From Limimaricola pyoseonensis (GTDB lineage Bacteria; Pseudomonadota; Alphaproteobacteria; Rhodobacterales; Rhodobacteraceae): a stretch of DNA of 64,000 bases. The first letter of the stretch is position 1; each line of letters starts with the position of its first letter. The notes beneath the pieces are model-generated. The model was not told the DNA's origin. It ran no database searches and worked only from the letters and a program-made list of their open reading frames with translations. Positions 1-8,847 of the stretch are shown piece after piece. The DNA is taken from positions 496,001-560,000 of the forward strand of contig NZ_FNAT01000002.1 in the NCBI RefSeq assembly GCF_900102015.1, given 5' to 3'. Made by a program: the position numbers and the translations under genes.

Positions 1-1163
1 TAGTCGCGCCATTCGGCCGTGAGGCCGACCCCCAGATCGGCCGGCCCGAACCGCCGCCCGAAATCGTAATCCGCGGCGAGGGTCAGCCCCTCGTAGCCGA
101 GATCCGGGCGGTCGGTGCGGGCCTCGCGCCAGTCCAGCGACAGGCTCGCCCGGTCGCGCCCCAGGGCGCGCGTCACCCCGACCCCGAGGCCCGGTTTCCA
201 CCATCCGTCGTCGAGATCGAGCCGCTCGACCCGGGTCGTCTCGGCCGAGAGGCTCAGATCCGTGTCGCCATCGATCGCGAAGCTGCGGCGCAAAGCCAAG
301 CGCAGCCGGTTGGAGAGCGGCGCGTCGTCATAGGCGTCGCGCGCCAGCTGCAGCGACAGCTCGGCCGGGCCGCTCCAGCCCTCCTGGCGCCAGGCATGCC
401 GCAGCCCGACCGAGGCGCTGGCCTGCGCGTAGTCGCTGCCGCGGGCCTCGGGCGCCTGCCGGCGCGCCGCGTCGCTCAGGAAATGGGTGCGGCCGGAAAG
501 ATGCAGGTCGGCCGAGGTCATCGAGCTGCGGTCGGCGCGCAGCCGGTAGCGCAGCGCGACACCGGCCGAGACGGTCGCGCCCGACAGCGCCCGCGCGTCC
601 CCCGACAGCGTGAAGTCATAGGGCAGGCCGGGCAGGCGCAGGGTTTCGGTGTCGCTGCCGCCATTGACGTTCGAGGAGGGCGCCACGCCGAAGGTGAACT
701 GCATCGAAAGGGGGTTGCGGGCACGGACCGCCTGGTAATCGCGGCGCAGTTCGGCCCGCGCGTTCGGGCTCGGCGCGTCGGGCAGGGCCCGCCGCAGCCA
801 GAACTGCGACCGGGTGTAGGCGCCGCTCCTCGCATGCGCCAGGGCGACGATGCGGGCGGCGCGGAACCGGGCCGGCCCCTCGAGCCGCGGATGCGCCCGC
901 GCAGCGAAGCCCTGAGCGGCGTCGAGGTCGCCGCGCCGCAGGGCCGCCTCGGCGGAGATCATCAGCCCCGTCGGCTCGTCGGGGGCGTATTGCAGCAGGC
1001 GGCGCGAAAGCGCCTCGGCCTCATCCAGCCGGTTCTCGCTAAGCGCGGTCACGGCGAGGCCGCGCAGCCGCTCGACGGAGAGGCTGGCGGGCGCGGCCGG
1101 CGCGGCAAGGGGCAGCGCCAGCAGCAGCGCCGCCGCCGCCAGGGCGGTGATCGTCGATCGCAT
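1..1163 (-). CDS. Slam-like outer-membrane lipoprotein export factor (partial)
   Basis: The 3' end lies beyond the left edge; about 387 residues are visible. The protein starts with a Sec signal peptide (about residues 1-24, hydrophobic LLALPLAAPAAPA). A helical TPR-like stretch follows (about 30-115, with ALSENRLDEAEALSRRLL). From about 130 there are alternating amphipathic strands with aromatic and Arg/Asp turns, beginning NPLSMQFTFGVAPSSNVNGG. This TPR-plus-barrel layout and the APSSNVN stretch match surface lipoprotein assembly modifier (Slam, DUF560) proteins, which help move lipoproteins across the outer membrane. Its start overlaps the stop of the lipoprotein gene upstream (TGATG), so the two should be co-translated and the lipoprotein is the likely client. 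The family call is by recognition, not a search. Confidence 0.72.
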   Translation of the reverse strand, partial: MRSTITALAAAALLLALPLAAPAAPASLSVERLRGLAVTALSENRLDEAEALSRRLLQYAPDEPTGLMISAEAALRRGDLDAAQGFAARAHPRLEGPARFRAARIVALAHARSGAYTRSQFWLRRALPDAPSPNARAELRRDYQAVRARNPLSMQFTFGVAPSSNVNGGSDTETLRLPGLPYDFTLSGDARALSGATVSAGVALRYRLRADRSSMTSADLHLSGRTHFLSDAARRQAPEARGSDYAQASASVGLRHAWRQEGWSGPAELSLQLARDAYDDAPLSNRLRLALRRSFAIDGDTDLSLSAETTRVERLDLDDGWWKPGLGVGVTRALGRDRASLSLDWREARTDRPDLGYEGLTLAADYDFGRRFGPADLGVGLTAEWRD

Positions 1164-2257
1164 CAGTCGCGATACGCCGTGAAGCCGCCGGTTTCCTGCA
1201 CCCGGATGTCTTCCAGCCGCGGATCCTCGGATTCGAAGACCAGAATGCCCGTGACCTCGCCGCCGGTTTCGAGGTCGCCGCTCAGCACCCCGAAATACTC
1301 GCCGGCCTCATAAGGCTCGGCCTTGCCGTCGACCACCACCAGGTTGTTCAGCTGGCCCACGATCTCGCCGTTCGGGGTGGAGGCCGCGTCCGTCAGCACG
1401 AAGCGGACCGTCGGCAGGTCGAGGATCGCCCGGTCCGACAGGTCGGTCCGGCGCACGCCGCTGGTGTTGGTCTCGATCTCGAGCCCGTCCTCGTCGAAGG
1501 CGCGGCGGTTGGAGAGCGTGCCGCGCACGCCGTCGGAGGCGTTGAAGTCGTCGAAGTCGACCAGCACCTCGATGTCGCCGGTGGTGAACTCATGCCGCGA
1601 GATGGTGTCGAACACCCGAATGCCCGCGTAATCGCCGCGGAAGGCGGCCTGCCCGCGGGCCGGGATCTCGACCCCGCCATTGCGCTCGTAGAGGAAGCCG
1701 CCGAAGCCGAAGTTCGAGAAATCGCCGGTGCGCACCACCGCGAAGCGGGTGCGGGGCAGCCGTTCGCCATCGACCCGAACGGTATTGATGCTCTCGCCGT
1801 AGATGGCGCGGTAGTCGAGCTGGTCGATCGGCTCGGAGCCGCCGGTCTCGACCTCGGCCGCGCTCTGGAACACGGCATAGCCGTTGAGCGTGCTCGGCCC
1901 GCGATAGTCGCTGCGATAAGGTTCGGTGCCGTCGAAGGCGAGGTTGTCGACCTCCAGCCGCGCGCCGGACAACAGCGTGACGCGGCGCACGAAGCCGCCA
2001 CCATCCTCGGTCTCGGCCTCGAAGCGGGTGATGGAGCGGTCGGGGTCGGGGTCGGCGGTGCCGGGCAGCAGCCGCTCGTCGCCGCCGAAGCCGTCATCGG
2101 CGTCGTCCCCGTCCTCCGCATCGCCGCCGCTATCGCGGCCGCCGGCGTCGCCGCCATCGGCCGGGGCGTCGGCGGGGTCCTCGAAGTCGAAGGGTTGGCC
2201 GTCGCCGCAGCCGGCGAGCAGGGCCAGCAGGGCGGCGGTGGAAAGAAGGCGGATCAT
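1163..2257 (-). CDS. TbpB-like surface lipoprotein, likely Slam client
   Basis: A 364-residue lipoprotein. The N-terminus is a lipoprotein signal with lipobox LLAGC, Cys17 being the lipidated residue, which decides the ATG at 2257. After the cysteine comes an acidic, glycine-rich tether (about residues 20-60, Asp/Gly/Glu dominated) and then a beta-rich domain with repeated Gly-aromatic strands, ending in a barrel-like stretch (FGVLSGDLETGGEVTGILVF). This resembles the C-terminal barrel of transferrin-binding protein B-like lipoproteins, the usual substrates of Slam. The gene runs directly into the Slam-like gene (TGATG). The ligand cannot be read from sequence; iron or heme carriers are typical in pathogens, but no such neighbour is visible here. 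Confidence 0.65.
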   Translation of the reverse strand: MIRLLSTAALLALLAGCGDGQPFDFEDPADAPADGGDAGGRDSGGDAEDGDDADDGFGGDERLLPGTADPDPDRSITRFEAETEDGGGFVRRVTLLSGARLEVDNLAFDGTEPYRSDYRGPSTLNGYAVFQSAAEVETGGSEPIDQLDYRAIYGESINTVRVDGERLPRTRFAVVRTGDFSNFGFGGFLYERNGGVEIPARGQAAFRGDYAGIRVFDTISRHEFTTGDIEVLVDFDDFNASDGVRGTLSNRRAFDEDGLEIETNTSGVRRTDLSDRAILDLPTVRFVLTDAASTPNGEIVGQLNNLVVVDGKAEPYEAGEYFGVLSGDLETGGEVTGILVFESEDPRLEDIRVQETGGFTAYRD

Positions 2258-2415
2258 GGCGGGTCCTCGGGGGCTGTCCTCGGGGCCGACCCTTCCGGCC
2301 GGGGCGCGCGAAGTCAACGCGCGGCCGCAACCGGGGCGGGGGCCAGCGCGGAATGTTCCCTCGCCGCCACGCCTCGTCTAGAGAGGGGCGACAGCCGATC
2401 CAGAGGAGACCCGCC

Positions 2416-3345
2416 ATGCCGCTGACGCCCGAGCAGGAGGCCGAGATCGAAGATCTCCGCGCCGCCCCGAAACCGACCCTGCGCGCCGTCTCGGAGGGCG
2501 CGGAGGCGCATCTCTACAAGGTGCATCCCGTGCTCGACCACGGCTTCGTGCGGATGGTCGACTACATGGGCGACGATTCCGCGATCTGCCAGGCGGCGCG
2601 CGTCAGCTACGGCCGCGGCACCAAGTCGGTCAGCAACGACGAGGGGCTGATCCGCTACCTGATGCGGCACTGGCACTCGACGCCGTTCGAGATGTGCGAG
2701 CTGAAGCTGCACGTGAAACTGCCCGTCTTTGTCGCCCGACAGTGGATCCGCCACCGCACCGCCAACGTGAACGAGTACTCCGCACGCTACTCGATCCTCG
2801 ACCGCGAGTTCTACATCCCGCGCGCCGAGGACCTCGCCGCGCAGTCGGCGCAGAACAACCAGGGCCGGGGCGACGTGCTGAACCCGGAGGAATCGGCGCG
2901 CGTGCTGCAATGGCTGCGCGAGGACGCGATGCGCTCCTACGACCATTACGAGGCGATGATCTCCGACACCTCGCCCGAGGGCGAGGGGCAGCAGGGCCTC
3001 GCGCGCGAACTCGCCCGGATGAACCTGCCGGCCAACATCTACACGCAGTGGTACTGGAAGGTGGATTTGCACAACCTGTTCCACTTCCTGCGGCTCCGGG
3101 CCGACGCCCACGCGCAATACGAGATCCGGGTCTATGCCGACGCGATCTGCGAGATGGTGAAGGACTGGGTGCCGATGGCCTACCGCGCCTTCGAGGACTA
3201 CCGGCTCGGAGGGGTGACTCTGTCAACCATGGCGGTAGAGTGCCTGCGCCGGATGCTCGTTGGGGAGGAAGTGACCCAAGAGACTTCCGGCATGAGCGCC
3301 AGGGAGTGGCGGGAGTTTCAAGGGGTGCTAAAAAAACATGACTAG
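2416..3345 (+). CDS. thyX: FAD-dependent thymidylate synthase ThyX
   Basis: 309 residues. ThyX makes dTMP from dUMP with methylene-tetrahydrofolate and reduced FAD. The signature RHRX7S is present (RHR at residues 112-114, Ser122 in RHRTANVNEYS), and the segment QWYWKVDLHNLFHFL also fits the family. The ATG at 2416 has AGAGGAGA upstream. The last 45 codons (from 3208) use A or T at the third position 14 times, against 2 in the preceding 45, and run into the AT-rich gene downstream. The tail still reads as a normal ThyX C-terminus (SGMSAREWREF), so the enzyme is probably intact. The end overlaps the next gene by 8 bases. Confidence 0.97.
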   Translation: MPLTPEQEAEIEDLRAAPKPTLRAVSEGAEAHLYKVHPVLDHGFVRMVDYMGDDSAICQAARVSYGRGTKSVSNDEGLIRYLMRHWHSTPFEMCELKLHVKLPVFVARQWIRHRTANVNEYSARYSILDREFYIPRAEDLAAQSAQNNQGRGDVLNPEESARVLQWLREDAMRSYDHYEAMISDTSPEGEGQQGLARELARMNLPANIYTQWYWKVDLHNLFHFLRLRADAHAQYEIRVYADAICEMVKDWVPMAYRAFEDYRLGGVTLSTMAVECLRRMLVGEEVTQETSGMSAREWREFQGVLKKHD

Positions 3346-4048
3346 AATTGGCGCAGAATATTTCGATAAGATGACTCAAGATAATACTTCTTGTGATTAT
3401 CCTGCCGCGATTAGATCTGTTTGCCCAAATTGTGGAAATTGGGCATCCTTCACTCTAGCGCACAACCATTTGAATCCGGCGATGTCGATCCGGACCGCAG
3501 GTTCGTATTGCCCTAGCTGTAATTTCCTAGTGAAGTTTGTAATGCTATATGAGGATCGGGCCGTTCAAAATAGATCACGGGTGCCGATTCAGGTAGATCT
3601 GTATCCCGAGATGGACTCTGAATTTAAGGTCGGGGCGCTTCCCGATAGTGTGCCAGCGCCCCTCAGAAAATCTTTGGACGATGCAATTCGCGCCTATAAT
3701 GCAAGGATCTATGGGGCGACGACAACCAGCGGTCGACGTACGCTTGAGGGTATTTTTAAATATATGCTGCCAGAAGAGCAGCGAGATACTTCCCTGTACA
3801 AGCTAATCCAAGCTGCTGGCGATAATTACGACTTCAAGGCTCCTATAGACAGGTTGTCGAACGCTGTTAGAAAGGGAGGCAATCTTGGAGCTCATTTTGA
3901 TCCGGACAAAGAAGCAGACCAAGTAATGGCGCGGCAGACTCTAGACTTGTTGGTTTATCTAATCGAGTATCTCTACGTCCTTCCAAAAAGGATAGAGTCA
4001 CTAGAGAACGCTATTGAAATGCCTGAAGTGGCAATTGGAGAAGGCTAA
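3338..4048 (+). CDS. DUF4145-like protein in an AT-rich islet
   Basis: 236 residues. The N-terminal part has two CPxC pairs (CPNCGNW and CPSCNF, about residues 29-62) suggesting a zinc ribbon. The C-terminal part (about 130-215) is helical with RLSNAVRKGGNLGAHF, the Gly-Asn...His motif seen in DUF4145 proteins. DUF4145 occurs alone or fused to restriction and other defence-associated proteins; its biochemical role is unknown to me. Base composition is strikingly unlike the neighbours: 3361-3420 has 22 G/C of 60. The ATG overlaps the end of thyX by 8 bases, and the TAA shares bases 4045-4048 with the convergent cold-shock gene stop. Likely horizontally acquired; a defence role is a guess. Confidence 0.7.
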   Translation: MTRIGAEYFDKMTQDNTSCDYPAAIRSVCPNCGNWASFTLAHNHLNPAMSIRTAGSYCPSCNFLVKFVMLYEDRAVQNRSRVPIQVDLYPEMDSEFKVGALPDSVPAPLRKSLDDAIRAYNARIYGATTTSGRRTLEGIFKYMLPEEQRDTSLYKLIQAAGDNYDFKAPIDRLSNAVRKGGNLGAHFDPDKEADQVMARQTLDLLVYLIEYLYVLPKRIESLENAIEMPEVAIGEG

Positions 4049-4251
4049 ACCTTCCTCAAATTCCCCGCCATCTGCCGCCCGTCGCGGCCCTCGATCAGCT
4101 CGAATTCCACCTGCTCCTCGTCGGCCAGACCGGTGAGGCCCGAGCGTTCGACGGCGGAGATGTGCACGAAGATGTCCTTGCCGCCGTCCTCCGGCGCGAT
4201 GAAGCCGTAGCCCTTGGTCGTGTTGAACCACTTCACGGTGCCCTTCGGCAT
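4045..4251 (-). CDS. Cold-shock domain protein
   Basis: 68 residues, a single cold-shock domain that binds single-stranded RNA and DNA. RNP1-like GYGFIAPE and RNP2-like DIFVHISAV are both visible after the canonical start MPKGTVKWFN, which fixes the ATG at 4251. The usual length of a bacterial Csp is 65-70 residues. The stop (4045-4047) overlaps that of the convergent DUF4145 gene. A possible -10 (TAGACT on the minus strand near 4310) would give a leader of about 55 bases, but I would not rely on it. The exact Csp paralogue cannot be named. Confidence 0.95.
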   Translation of the reverse strand: MPKGTVKWFNTTKGYGFIAPEDGGKDIFVHISAVERSGLTGLADEEQVEFELIEGRDGRQMAGNLRKV

Positions 4252-4352
4252 GGTCGTAACTCCAGTCTCAAGTGTCGTCCTCCGCCACGCGGGGCGGTTG
4301 ACAGGGAGTCTAGAGCGCTCCACCGAAAGGCAAATCACGAATGGAGGGAAAG

Positions 4353-4646
4353 ATGCGGGTGCTGGGGCTGAAGAACTGCGACACGACGCGCAAGGCGGTG
4401 AAGGCGCTGAAAGAGCAGGGGCATGAGCCGCTGCTGGTCGACGTGCGCGCCGAAGGGCTGAGCGAGGCCGAGATCGCGGCGCTGGTCGAGGCTTTCGGCG
4501 ACAAGGCGATCAACCGCGCCTCTGCGACGTGGCGGGGGCTTTCCGAGGACGAAAAAGCCCGGCCGGCGGCCGGGCTTCTGAAGGACCACCCGGCGCTGAT
4601 GAAGCGCCCGGTGATCGAGGAGGGCGGGCGTTACCGCCGGCCCTGA
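4353..4646 (+). CDS. ArsC/YffB-type thioredoxin-fold reductase
   Basis: 97 residues of the ArsC/Spx superfamily. The cysteine motif NCDTTRKA (Cys9) and the later blocks [17 protein letters not shown] and LMKRPVIE match the YffB branch, which is arsenate-reductase-like and glutathione-linked; a physiological substrate is not established for most members. The ATG at 4353 is preferred over 4341 because GGAGGGAAAG lies just before it. The last 16 bases overlap the end of convergent thrS. Confidence 0.85.
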   Translation: MRVLGLKNCDTTRKAVKALKEQGHEPLLVDVRAEGLSEAEIAALVEAFGDKAINRASATWRGLSEDEKARPAAGLLKDHPALMKRPVIEEGGRYRRP

Positions 4647-6589
4647 CGCAGATCCGGCGGGGTGGCCTCGTCCTTGAGGCGCGAGACCACCTCGTCCAAG
4701 CCCAGCACCTCGGAGCGGTTCTCGCCCAGACGCCGCAGGCTGACGGTGCGCTCCTCGACCTCGCGGCCGCCGATGGCGAGGATGACAGGGACTTTCCCGA
4801 CGGAATGCTCCCGCACTTTATAGTTAATTTTCTCGTTGCGGGTGTCGGCCTCGGCGCGGATGCCGGCGCGGGTCAGCTCGGCCACCACCTCGTGCACGTA
4901 GTCGTCGGCATCCGAAACGATCGAGGCCACGACGACCTGACGCGGCGCGAGCCAGAGCGGCAGGCGGCCGGCGTGGTTCTCGATGAGAATCCCGAGGAAC
5001 CGCTCGAACGAGCCGAGGATGGCGCGGTGCAGCATGACGGGCCGGACCTTGTCGCCCTTCTCGTTGACGTATTCGGCGTCGAGCCGGTCGGGCAGGTTGA
5101 AGTCGGCCTGGAAGGTGCCGCACTGCCACTCGCGCCCGATGGCGTCGGTCAGCTTGAAGTCGAGCTTCGGGCCGTAGAAGGCGCCTTCGCCCGGATCGAC
5201 GGTGTAGTCGGCCCCGGCCTTCTGGATCGCCTTTTCCAGCGCGCTTTCGGCCTTGTCCCAGATGTCGTCCGAGCCCACGCGGGTCTCGGGCCGGGTGGAA
5301 AGCTTGATGTCGAACTTCTCGAAGCCGAGATCCTCGTAGACCGAGGCCAAGAGCGCGATGAAGTCCGCGCATTCCTGCTCGAGCTGGTCCTCGGTGCAGA
5401 AGATATGCGCGTCGTCCTGCACGAAGCCGCGCACCCGCATCAGCCCGTGCATGGAGCCCGAGGATTCGTAGCGGTGGCAGGAGCCGAACTCCGCGAGGCG
5501 CAGCGGCAGGTCGCGGTAGGACTTGAGGCCCTGGTTGTACACCTGCACGTGGCAGGGGCAGTTCATGGGCTTCAGCGCGTTGGTGCGCTTTTCCTTCGCG
5601 CCTTCCTCGTCCACCTCGACGATGAACATGTTCTCGCGATAGGCCTCCCAGTGGCCCGAGCGCTCCCACAGCACGCGGTCGACGACCTGCGGGGTGCGGA
5701 TCTCCTTGTAGCCCGCGGCGATCTGGCGGCGGCGCATGTAGTCCTCGAGCGCGCGGTAGACGGTCCAGCCGTTCGGGTGCCAGAACACCATGCCCGGCGC
5801 CTCTTCCTGCAGGTGGTAGAGGTCCATCTCGCGGCCGAGCTTGCGGTGGTCGCGCTTGGCGGCCTCCTCGAGCAAGGTGAGATGCGCCTTCAGCTCCTCG
5901 CGGTTGCGGAAGCCGACGCCGGAGATGCGCTGCAGCTGCGGGCGCGAGACGTCGCCGAACCAGTAGGCGCCCGAGACGCCCATCAGCTTGAAGGCGTCGG
6001 CGGGCAGCTGGCCCAGATGCTGCAGATGCGGGCCGCGGCAGAGGTCCTGCCAGTCGCCGTGCCAGTACATGCGGATCGGCGCGTCCTCGGGGATGCGGTC
6101 GATCAGCTCGATCTTGAAGGTCTCGCCGCGCTCCTGGTAGTAGGCGCGCGCCTGCGCCCGGTCCCACACCTCGTTGCGGATCGGCTCGGACTTGGCGATG
6201 ATTTCCTTCATCTTCTTCTCGATCGCGCCGAGATCTTCGGGGGTGAAGGGCTCCTCGCGGTCGAAATCGTAGAACCAGCCGGTCTCGGTGACCGGGCCGA
6301 TGGTGACCTTCACGTCGGGCCAGATCTCCTGCACGGCGCGCGCCATGACGTGCGCGAAGGCGTGGCGGATCAGCTCGAGCGAGGGCAGCTCGTCCTTGTT
6401 GGAGTAGATGGCGATGCGGCTGTCGGTCTCGATCGGCCAGCTCAGATCCCAATGGGTGCCGTTCACGTCGGCCGAGATGGCCTTCTTGGCAAGGCTCGGC
6501 GAGATCGACTGCGCCACCTCGGCGGCGGTCACGCCGGCCGGGTAGTCACGGCTGTTGCCATCGGGAAAGGTGAGGGAGATCTGGGCCAT
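4631..6589 (-). CDS. thrS: Threonine--tRNA ligase
   Basis: 652 residues, a class II synthetase that charges tRNA-Thr and edits Ser-tRNA-Thr. In order: TGS domain (from [11 protein letters not shown]), editing domain with [12 protein letters not shown], catalytic core with the zinc-site segment [11 protein letters not shown] and class II motif 2 (FGSCHRYE then [13 protein letters not shown]), and an anticodon-binding C-terminus with [13 protein letters not shown]. The ATG at 6589 gives the canonical N-terminus; an upstream in-frame ATG would add ten non-family residues. It ends 16 bases inside the ArsC-like gene on the other strand. Confidence 0.98.
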   Translation of the reverse strand: MAQISLTFPDGNSRDYPAGVTAAEVAQSISPSLAKKAISADVNGTHWDLSWPIETDSRIAIYSNKDELPSLELIRHAFAHVMARAVQEIWPDVKVTIGPVTETGWFYDFDREEPFTPEDLGAIEKKMKEIIAKSEPIRNEVWDRAQARAYYQERGETFKIELIDRIPEDAPIRMYWHGDWQDLCRGPHLQHLGQLPADAFKLMGVSGAYWFGDVSRPQLQRISGVGFRNREELKAHLTLLEEAAKRDHRKLGREMDLYHLQEEAPGMVFWHPNGWTVYRALEDYMRRRQIAAGYKEIRTPQVVDRVLWERSGHWEAYRENMFIVEVDEEGAKEKRTNALKPMNCPCHVQVYNQGLKSYRDLPLRLAEFGSCHRYESSGSMHGLMRVRGFVQDDAHIFCTEDQLEQECADFIALLASVYEDLGFEKFDIKLSTRPETRVGSDDIWDKAESALEKAIQKAGADYTVDPGEGAFYGPKLDFKLTDAIGREWQCGTFQADFNLPDRLDAEYVNEKGDKVRPVMLHRAILGSFERFLGILIENHAGRLPLWLAPRQVVVASIVSDADDYVHEVVAELTRAGIRAEADTRNEKINYKVREHSVGKVPVILAIGGREVEERTVSLRRLGENRSEVLGLDEVVSRLKDEATPPDLRQGRR

Positions 6590-6746
6590 GTTCGGCCTCC
6601 TCGTCGGTTTGGCGCCCACGGAACGCCCGGTTGCGGGTTATGTGTCGGGGCTTGATGCTTGGCGGCGGCGCGGGTGTCAAGCGCGGGGCTTGCCATCGGG
6701 GCCGCGCGCTTCGATGCTGCGCGCCGACCAAGAGAGGGAGACCGCC

Positions 6747-7484
6747 ATGCCCGACTTCACCAGCCCGCAGGGCCGCCGCATCGCCTACGACCTGACGCCC
6801 GGGACCGGGCCGGGGGTGGTGTTCCTCGGCGGTTTCCGCTCGGACAAGGAGGGGACGAAGGCGCTGCACCTCGAGGAATGGGCCAAGCGCGAGGGCCGGG
6901 CCTTCCTTCGTTTCGACTATTCCGGGCATGGCAGCAGCGGCGGCGCCTTCGAGGAGGGCGCGATCGGCGACTGGGCCGAGGACGCGGCGGCGGCGCTGGG
7001 TCTGACCGAGGGGCCGCAGATCCTCGTGGGCTCCTCGATGGGCGGCTGGATCGCGCTGCTGCTGGCGCGGGCGATGCCCGAGAATGTGGCGGGGCTCGTG
7101 ACCATCGCCGCAGCACCCGATTTCACCGAGGACGGGTTCCGGGCCGAGATGACCGCGGAGATGCTGCGCCGGTTCGAAGCCGACGGCTATCTCGACTACC
7201 CGTCGGACTATGGCGAGCCGCTCAGGATCACCCGGCGGCTGATCGAGGAGGGGCGGGGGCACCTCGTGCTGCGCACGCCCTTGTCGCTGCCCTTCCCGGT
7301 GCGCTTCCTGCAGGGCACGGCAGACGAGGACGTCTCGGTCGCCACCGCGCTGCGGCTTCTGGAGCATGCCGAGGGGCCGGACATGCGGCTGACGCTGGTG
7401 GACGGGGCGGATCACCGCTTTTCCACGCCCGACTGCCTCGACCTGATCACGGGGAGCGTCGCGGAGGTGACGGCGCGGCTCTAG
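6747..7484 (+). CDS. Alpha/beta hydrolase
   Basis: 245 residues. The nucleophile elbow is GSSMGGW (Ser97), with an HG-less oxyanion region (VVFLGGFRSDKEGTKA), an acid in the region TADEDVSV and a His in VDGADHRFS near the C-terminus. The FDYSGHGSSGG block and compact size recall the ABHD10/carboxyl-esterase-like branch, for which thioesterase or acyl-ester activities are reported. The ATG at 6747 follows AGAGAGGGAGA. The stop TAG shares CTAG (7481-7484) with the convergent small membrane protein gene. Substrate unknown. Confidence 0.9.
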   Translation: MPDFTSPQGRRIAYDLTPGTGPGVVFLGGFRSDKEGTKALHLEEWAKREGRAFLRFDYSGHGSSGGAFEEGAIGDWAEDAAAALGLTEGPQILVGSSMGGWIALLLARAMPENVAGLVTIAAAPDFTEDGFRAEMTAEMLRRFEADGYLDYPSDYGEPLRITRRLIEEGRGHLVLRTPLSLPFPVRFLQGTADEDVSVATALRLLEHAEGPDMRLTLVDGADHRFSTPDCLDLITGSVAEVTARL

Positions 7485-7651
7485 CGCCGCACGCGGCGGG
7501 CGATGGGGCAGGCCAGGCGGTCGAAGCCCCACGCGCCGAGCATCACCCCGACCCAGCCCCAGATCGCGGCCACGGTGAGCAGGCCGAAGAACAGCAGCAC
7601 GCCGAGCGTGGTCAGGAAGGCGGCGGTGTAGTCCGGGGCGGGCTGTCGCAT
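7481..7651 (-). CDS. 56-residue membrane protein
   Basis: A short gene: MRQPAPDYTAAFLTTLGV, a long hydrophobic stretch of roughly residues 10-40 (one or two membrane segments with GWVGVMLGAW), then an Arg-rich cytoplasmic-looking tail ending ARRVRR. A good ribosome site (GAGGAGACCCCG before ATG) supports translation. It sits 25 bases after the HisC-like gene on the same strand, so it is probably the last gene of that operon. Its stop shares CTAG with the convergent hydrolase gene. I do not recognise a family. Confidence 0.72.
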   Translation of the reverse strand: MRQPAPDYTAAFLTTLGVLLFFGLLTVAAIWGWVGVMLGAWGFDRLACPIARRVRR

Positions 7652-7676
7652 CGGGGTCTCCTCGACCCCGTGCGAT

Positions 7677-8789
7677 CTAGTCCGCGGCGCGGGCCTCTTC
7701 CAGCGCCTCGGGTAACGCTTGCGCGAAGGCGTCGAGATCGGCCTCGGTGCCGGCGCTGACGCGGATGCAGCGGTTCAGAGGCGCGACGCCGGGCATCCGC
7801 ACGAAGACGCCGCGCTTCACCAGCCCGTCGAGCACGCGCTTGGCAAAGGCGCCGTCGGCCCCGCAGTCGATGGCGACGAAGTTGGTGGCCGAGGGCAGCG
7901 GCACGAGGCCGTTGTCATGGGCGATGGCGGCGATGCGGGCGCAGGCGTCGGTGACATGCGCCTGCACCTGCGCGAGCCAGTCCTGATCCTGCAGCGCTGC
8001 GAGCGCGCCGGCCTGCGCCATGCGCGTCAGCCCGAAATGGTTGCGCACCCGGTCGAAGGCCGCGATCAGCGGCGCCGGGCCGATGGCATAGCCGATCCGC
8101 GCGCCGGCAAGGCCATGCGCCTTGGAAAAAGTGCGGAAGCGGATCACCCGCTCGTCGGTCGGGTCGATCTCGGGGGCGGTGCCCTCGGGGGCGAACTCGA
8201 CATAGGCCTCGTCGAGCACCAGGAGCGCCCCTTCGGGCAGGGTGTCGATCATCTCGAGGATCGTGTCGGCGCCGTGATGCCCGCCCATCGGGTTGTCGGG
8301 GTTGGCGATGTAGACGAGCTTCGCGCCCGCGAACTCGGCACGCTCGATCAGGCCCTTCGCATCGACGCGGTCGCCGTCATAGGGAATCCGCTCGATCCGG
8401 CCGCCGAAGCCGGTGACGTGGAAGTCGAAGGTCGGGTAGCCGCCCTCGGAGGTCACGGCCCAGTCGCCCGGCCCGATGGTCAGCCGCGCCAGAAGGCCCA
8501 GGAGCCCGTCGATGCCTTCGCCGACGCGGATATGCTCGGGCCCCACGCCGTGATGCGCGGCGATGGCGTGACGCAGCTCGTGCGCCTCGGGGTCGCCATA
8601 CATCCAGGCCTCGGCGGCGGCGGCGCGCATTGCCTCGATGGCCTTTGGCGAGGGGCCGAAGACGTTCTCGTTGGCGCCGAGCCGGGCCGCGAAGGGCCGG
8701 CCCATGGCGCGCTCCTGGGTTTCCGGGCCGACGAAGGGCACGGTGTCGGGCAGCGAAGCGGCGAGCGGGGTGAGGCGCGGATCGGTCAT
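7677..8789 (-). CDS. HisC-like PLP aminotransferase
   Basis: 370 residues, fold-type I aminotransferase of the histidinol-phosphate aminotransferase group. Visible: substrate/PLP region LGANENVFGPSP, VIRFRTFSKAHGLAGARIGY containing the Schiff-base lysine (FSKAHG), NPDNPMG and the C-terminal Arg segment NRCIRVSAGT. Members transfer an amino group between glutamate and histidinol phosphate or aromatic 2-oxo acids. No other his gene is near, so it may be an aromatic or broad-range aminotransferase rather than the dedicated HisC. It lies between DUF1992 and the 56-residue membrane protein on the same strand. Confidence 0.9.
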   Translation of the reverse strand: MTDPRLTPLAASLPDTVPFVGPETQERAMGRPFAARLGANENVFGPSPKAIEAMRAAAAEAWMYGDPEAHELRHAIAAHHGVGPEHIRVGEGIDGLLGLLARLTIGPGDWAVTSEGGYPTFDFHVTGFGGRIERIPYDGDRVDAKGLIERAEFAGAKLVYIANPDNPMGGHHGADTILEMIDTLPEGALLVLDEAYVEFAPEGTAPEIDPTDERVIRFRTFSKAHGLAGARIGYAIGPAPLIAAFDRVRNHFGLTRMAQAGALAALQDQDWLAQVQAHVTDACARIAAIAHDNGLVPLPSATNFVAIDCGADGAFAKRVLDGLVKRGVFVRMPGVAPLNRCIRVSAGTEADLDAFAQALPEALEEARAAD

Positions 8790-8847
8790 GGCGGGGAAGA
8801 TGGCGCGGCGCGGGGTCGGCGTCCAGCGGGCATCGTGCCGGCGCGCG

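Noticed and set aside
115-1313. Plus-strand frames opposite the Slam-like gene
   Set aside because: The compositions are Arg/Gly-rich shadow translations, whereas the minus strand gives a signal peptide, TPR region and barrel.
4298-4330. A perfect TTGACA upstream of the ArsC/YffB-like gene
   Set aside because: No acceptable -10 lies 15-19 bases downstream on the plus strand (CACCGA at 17). It may be chance.
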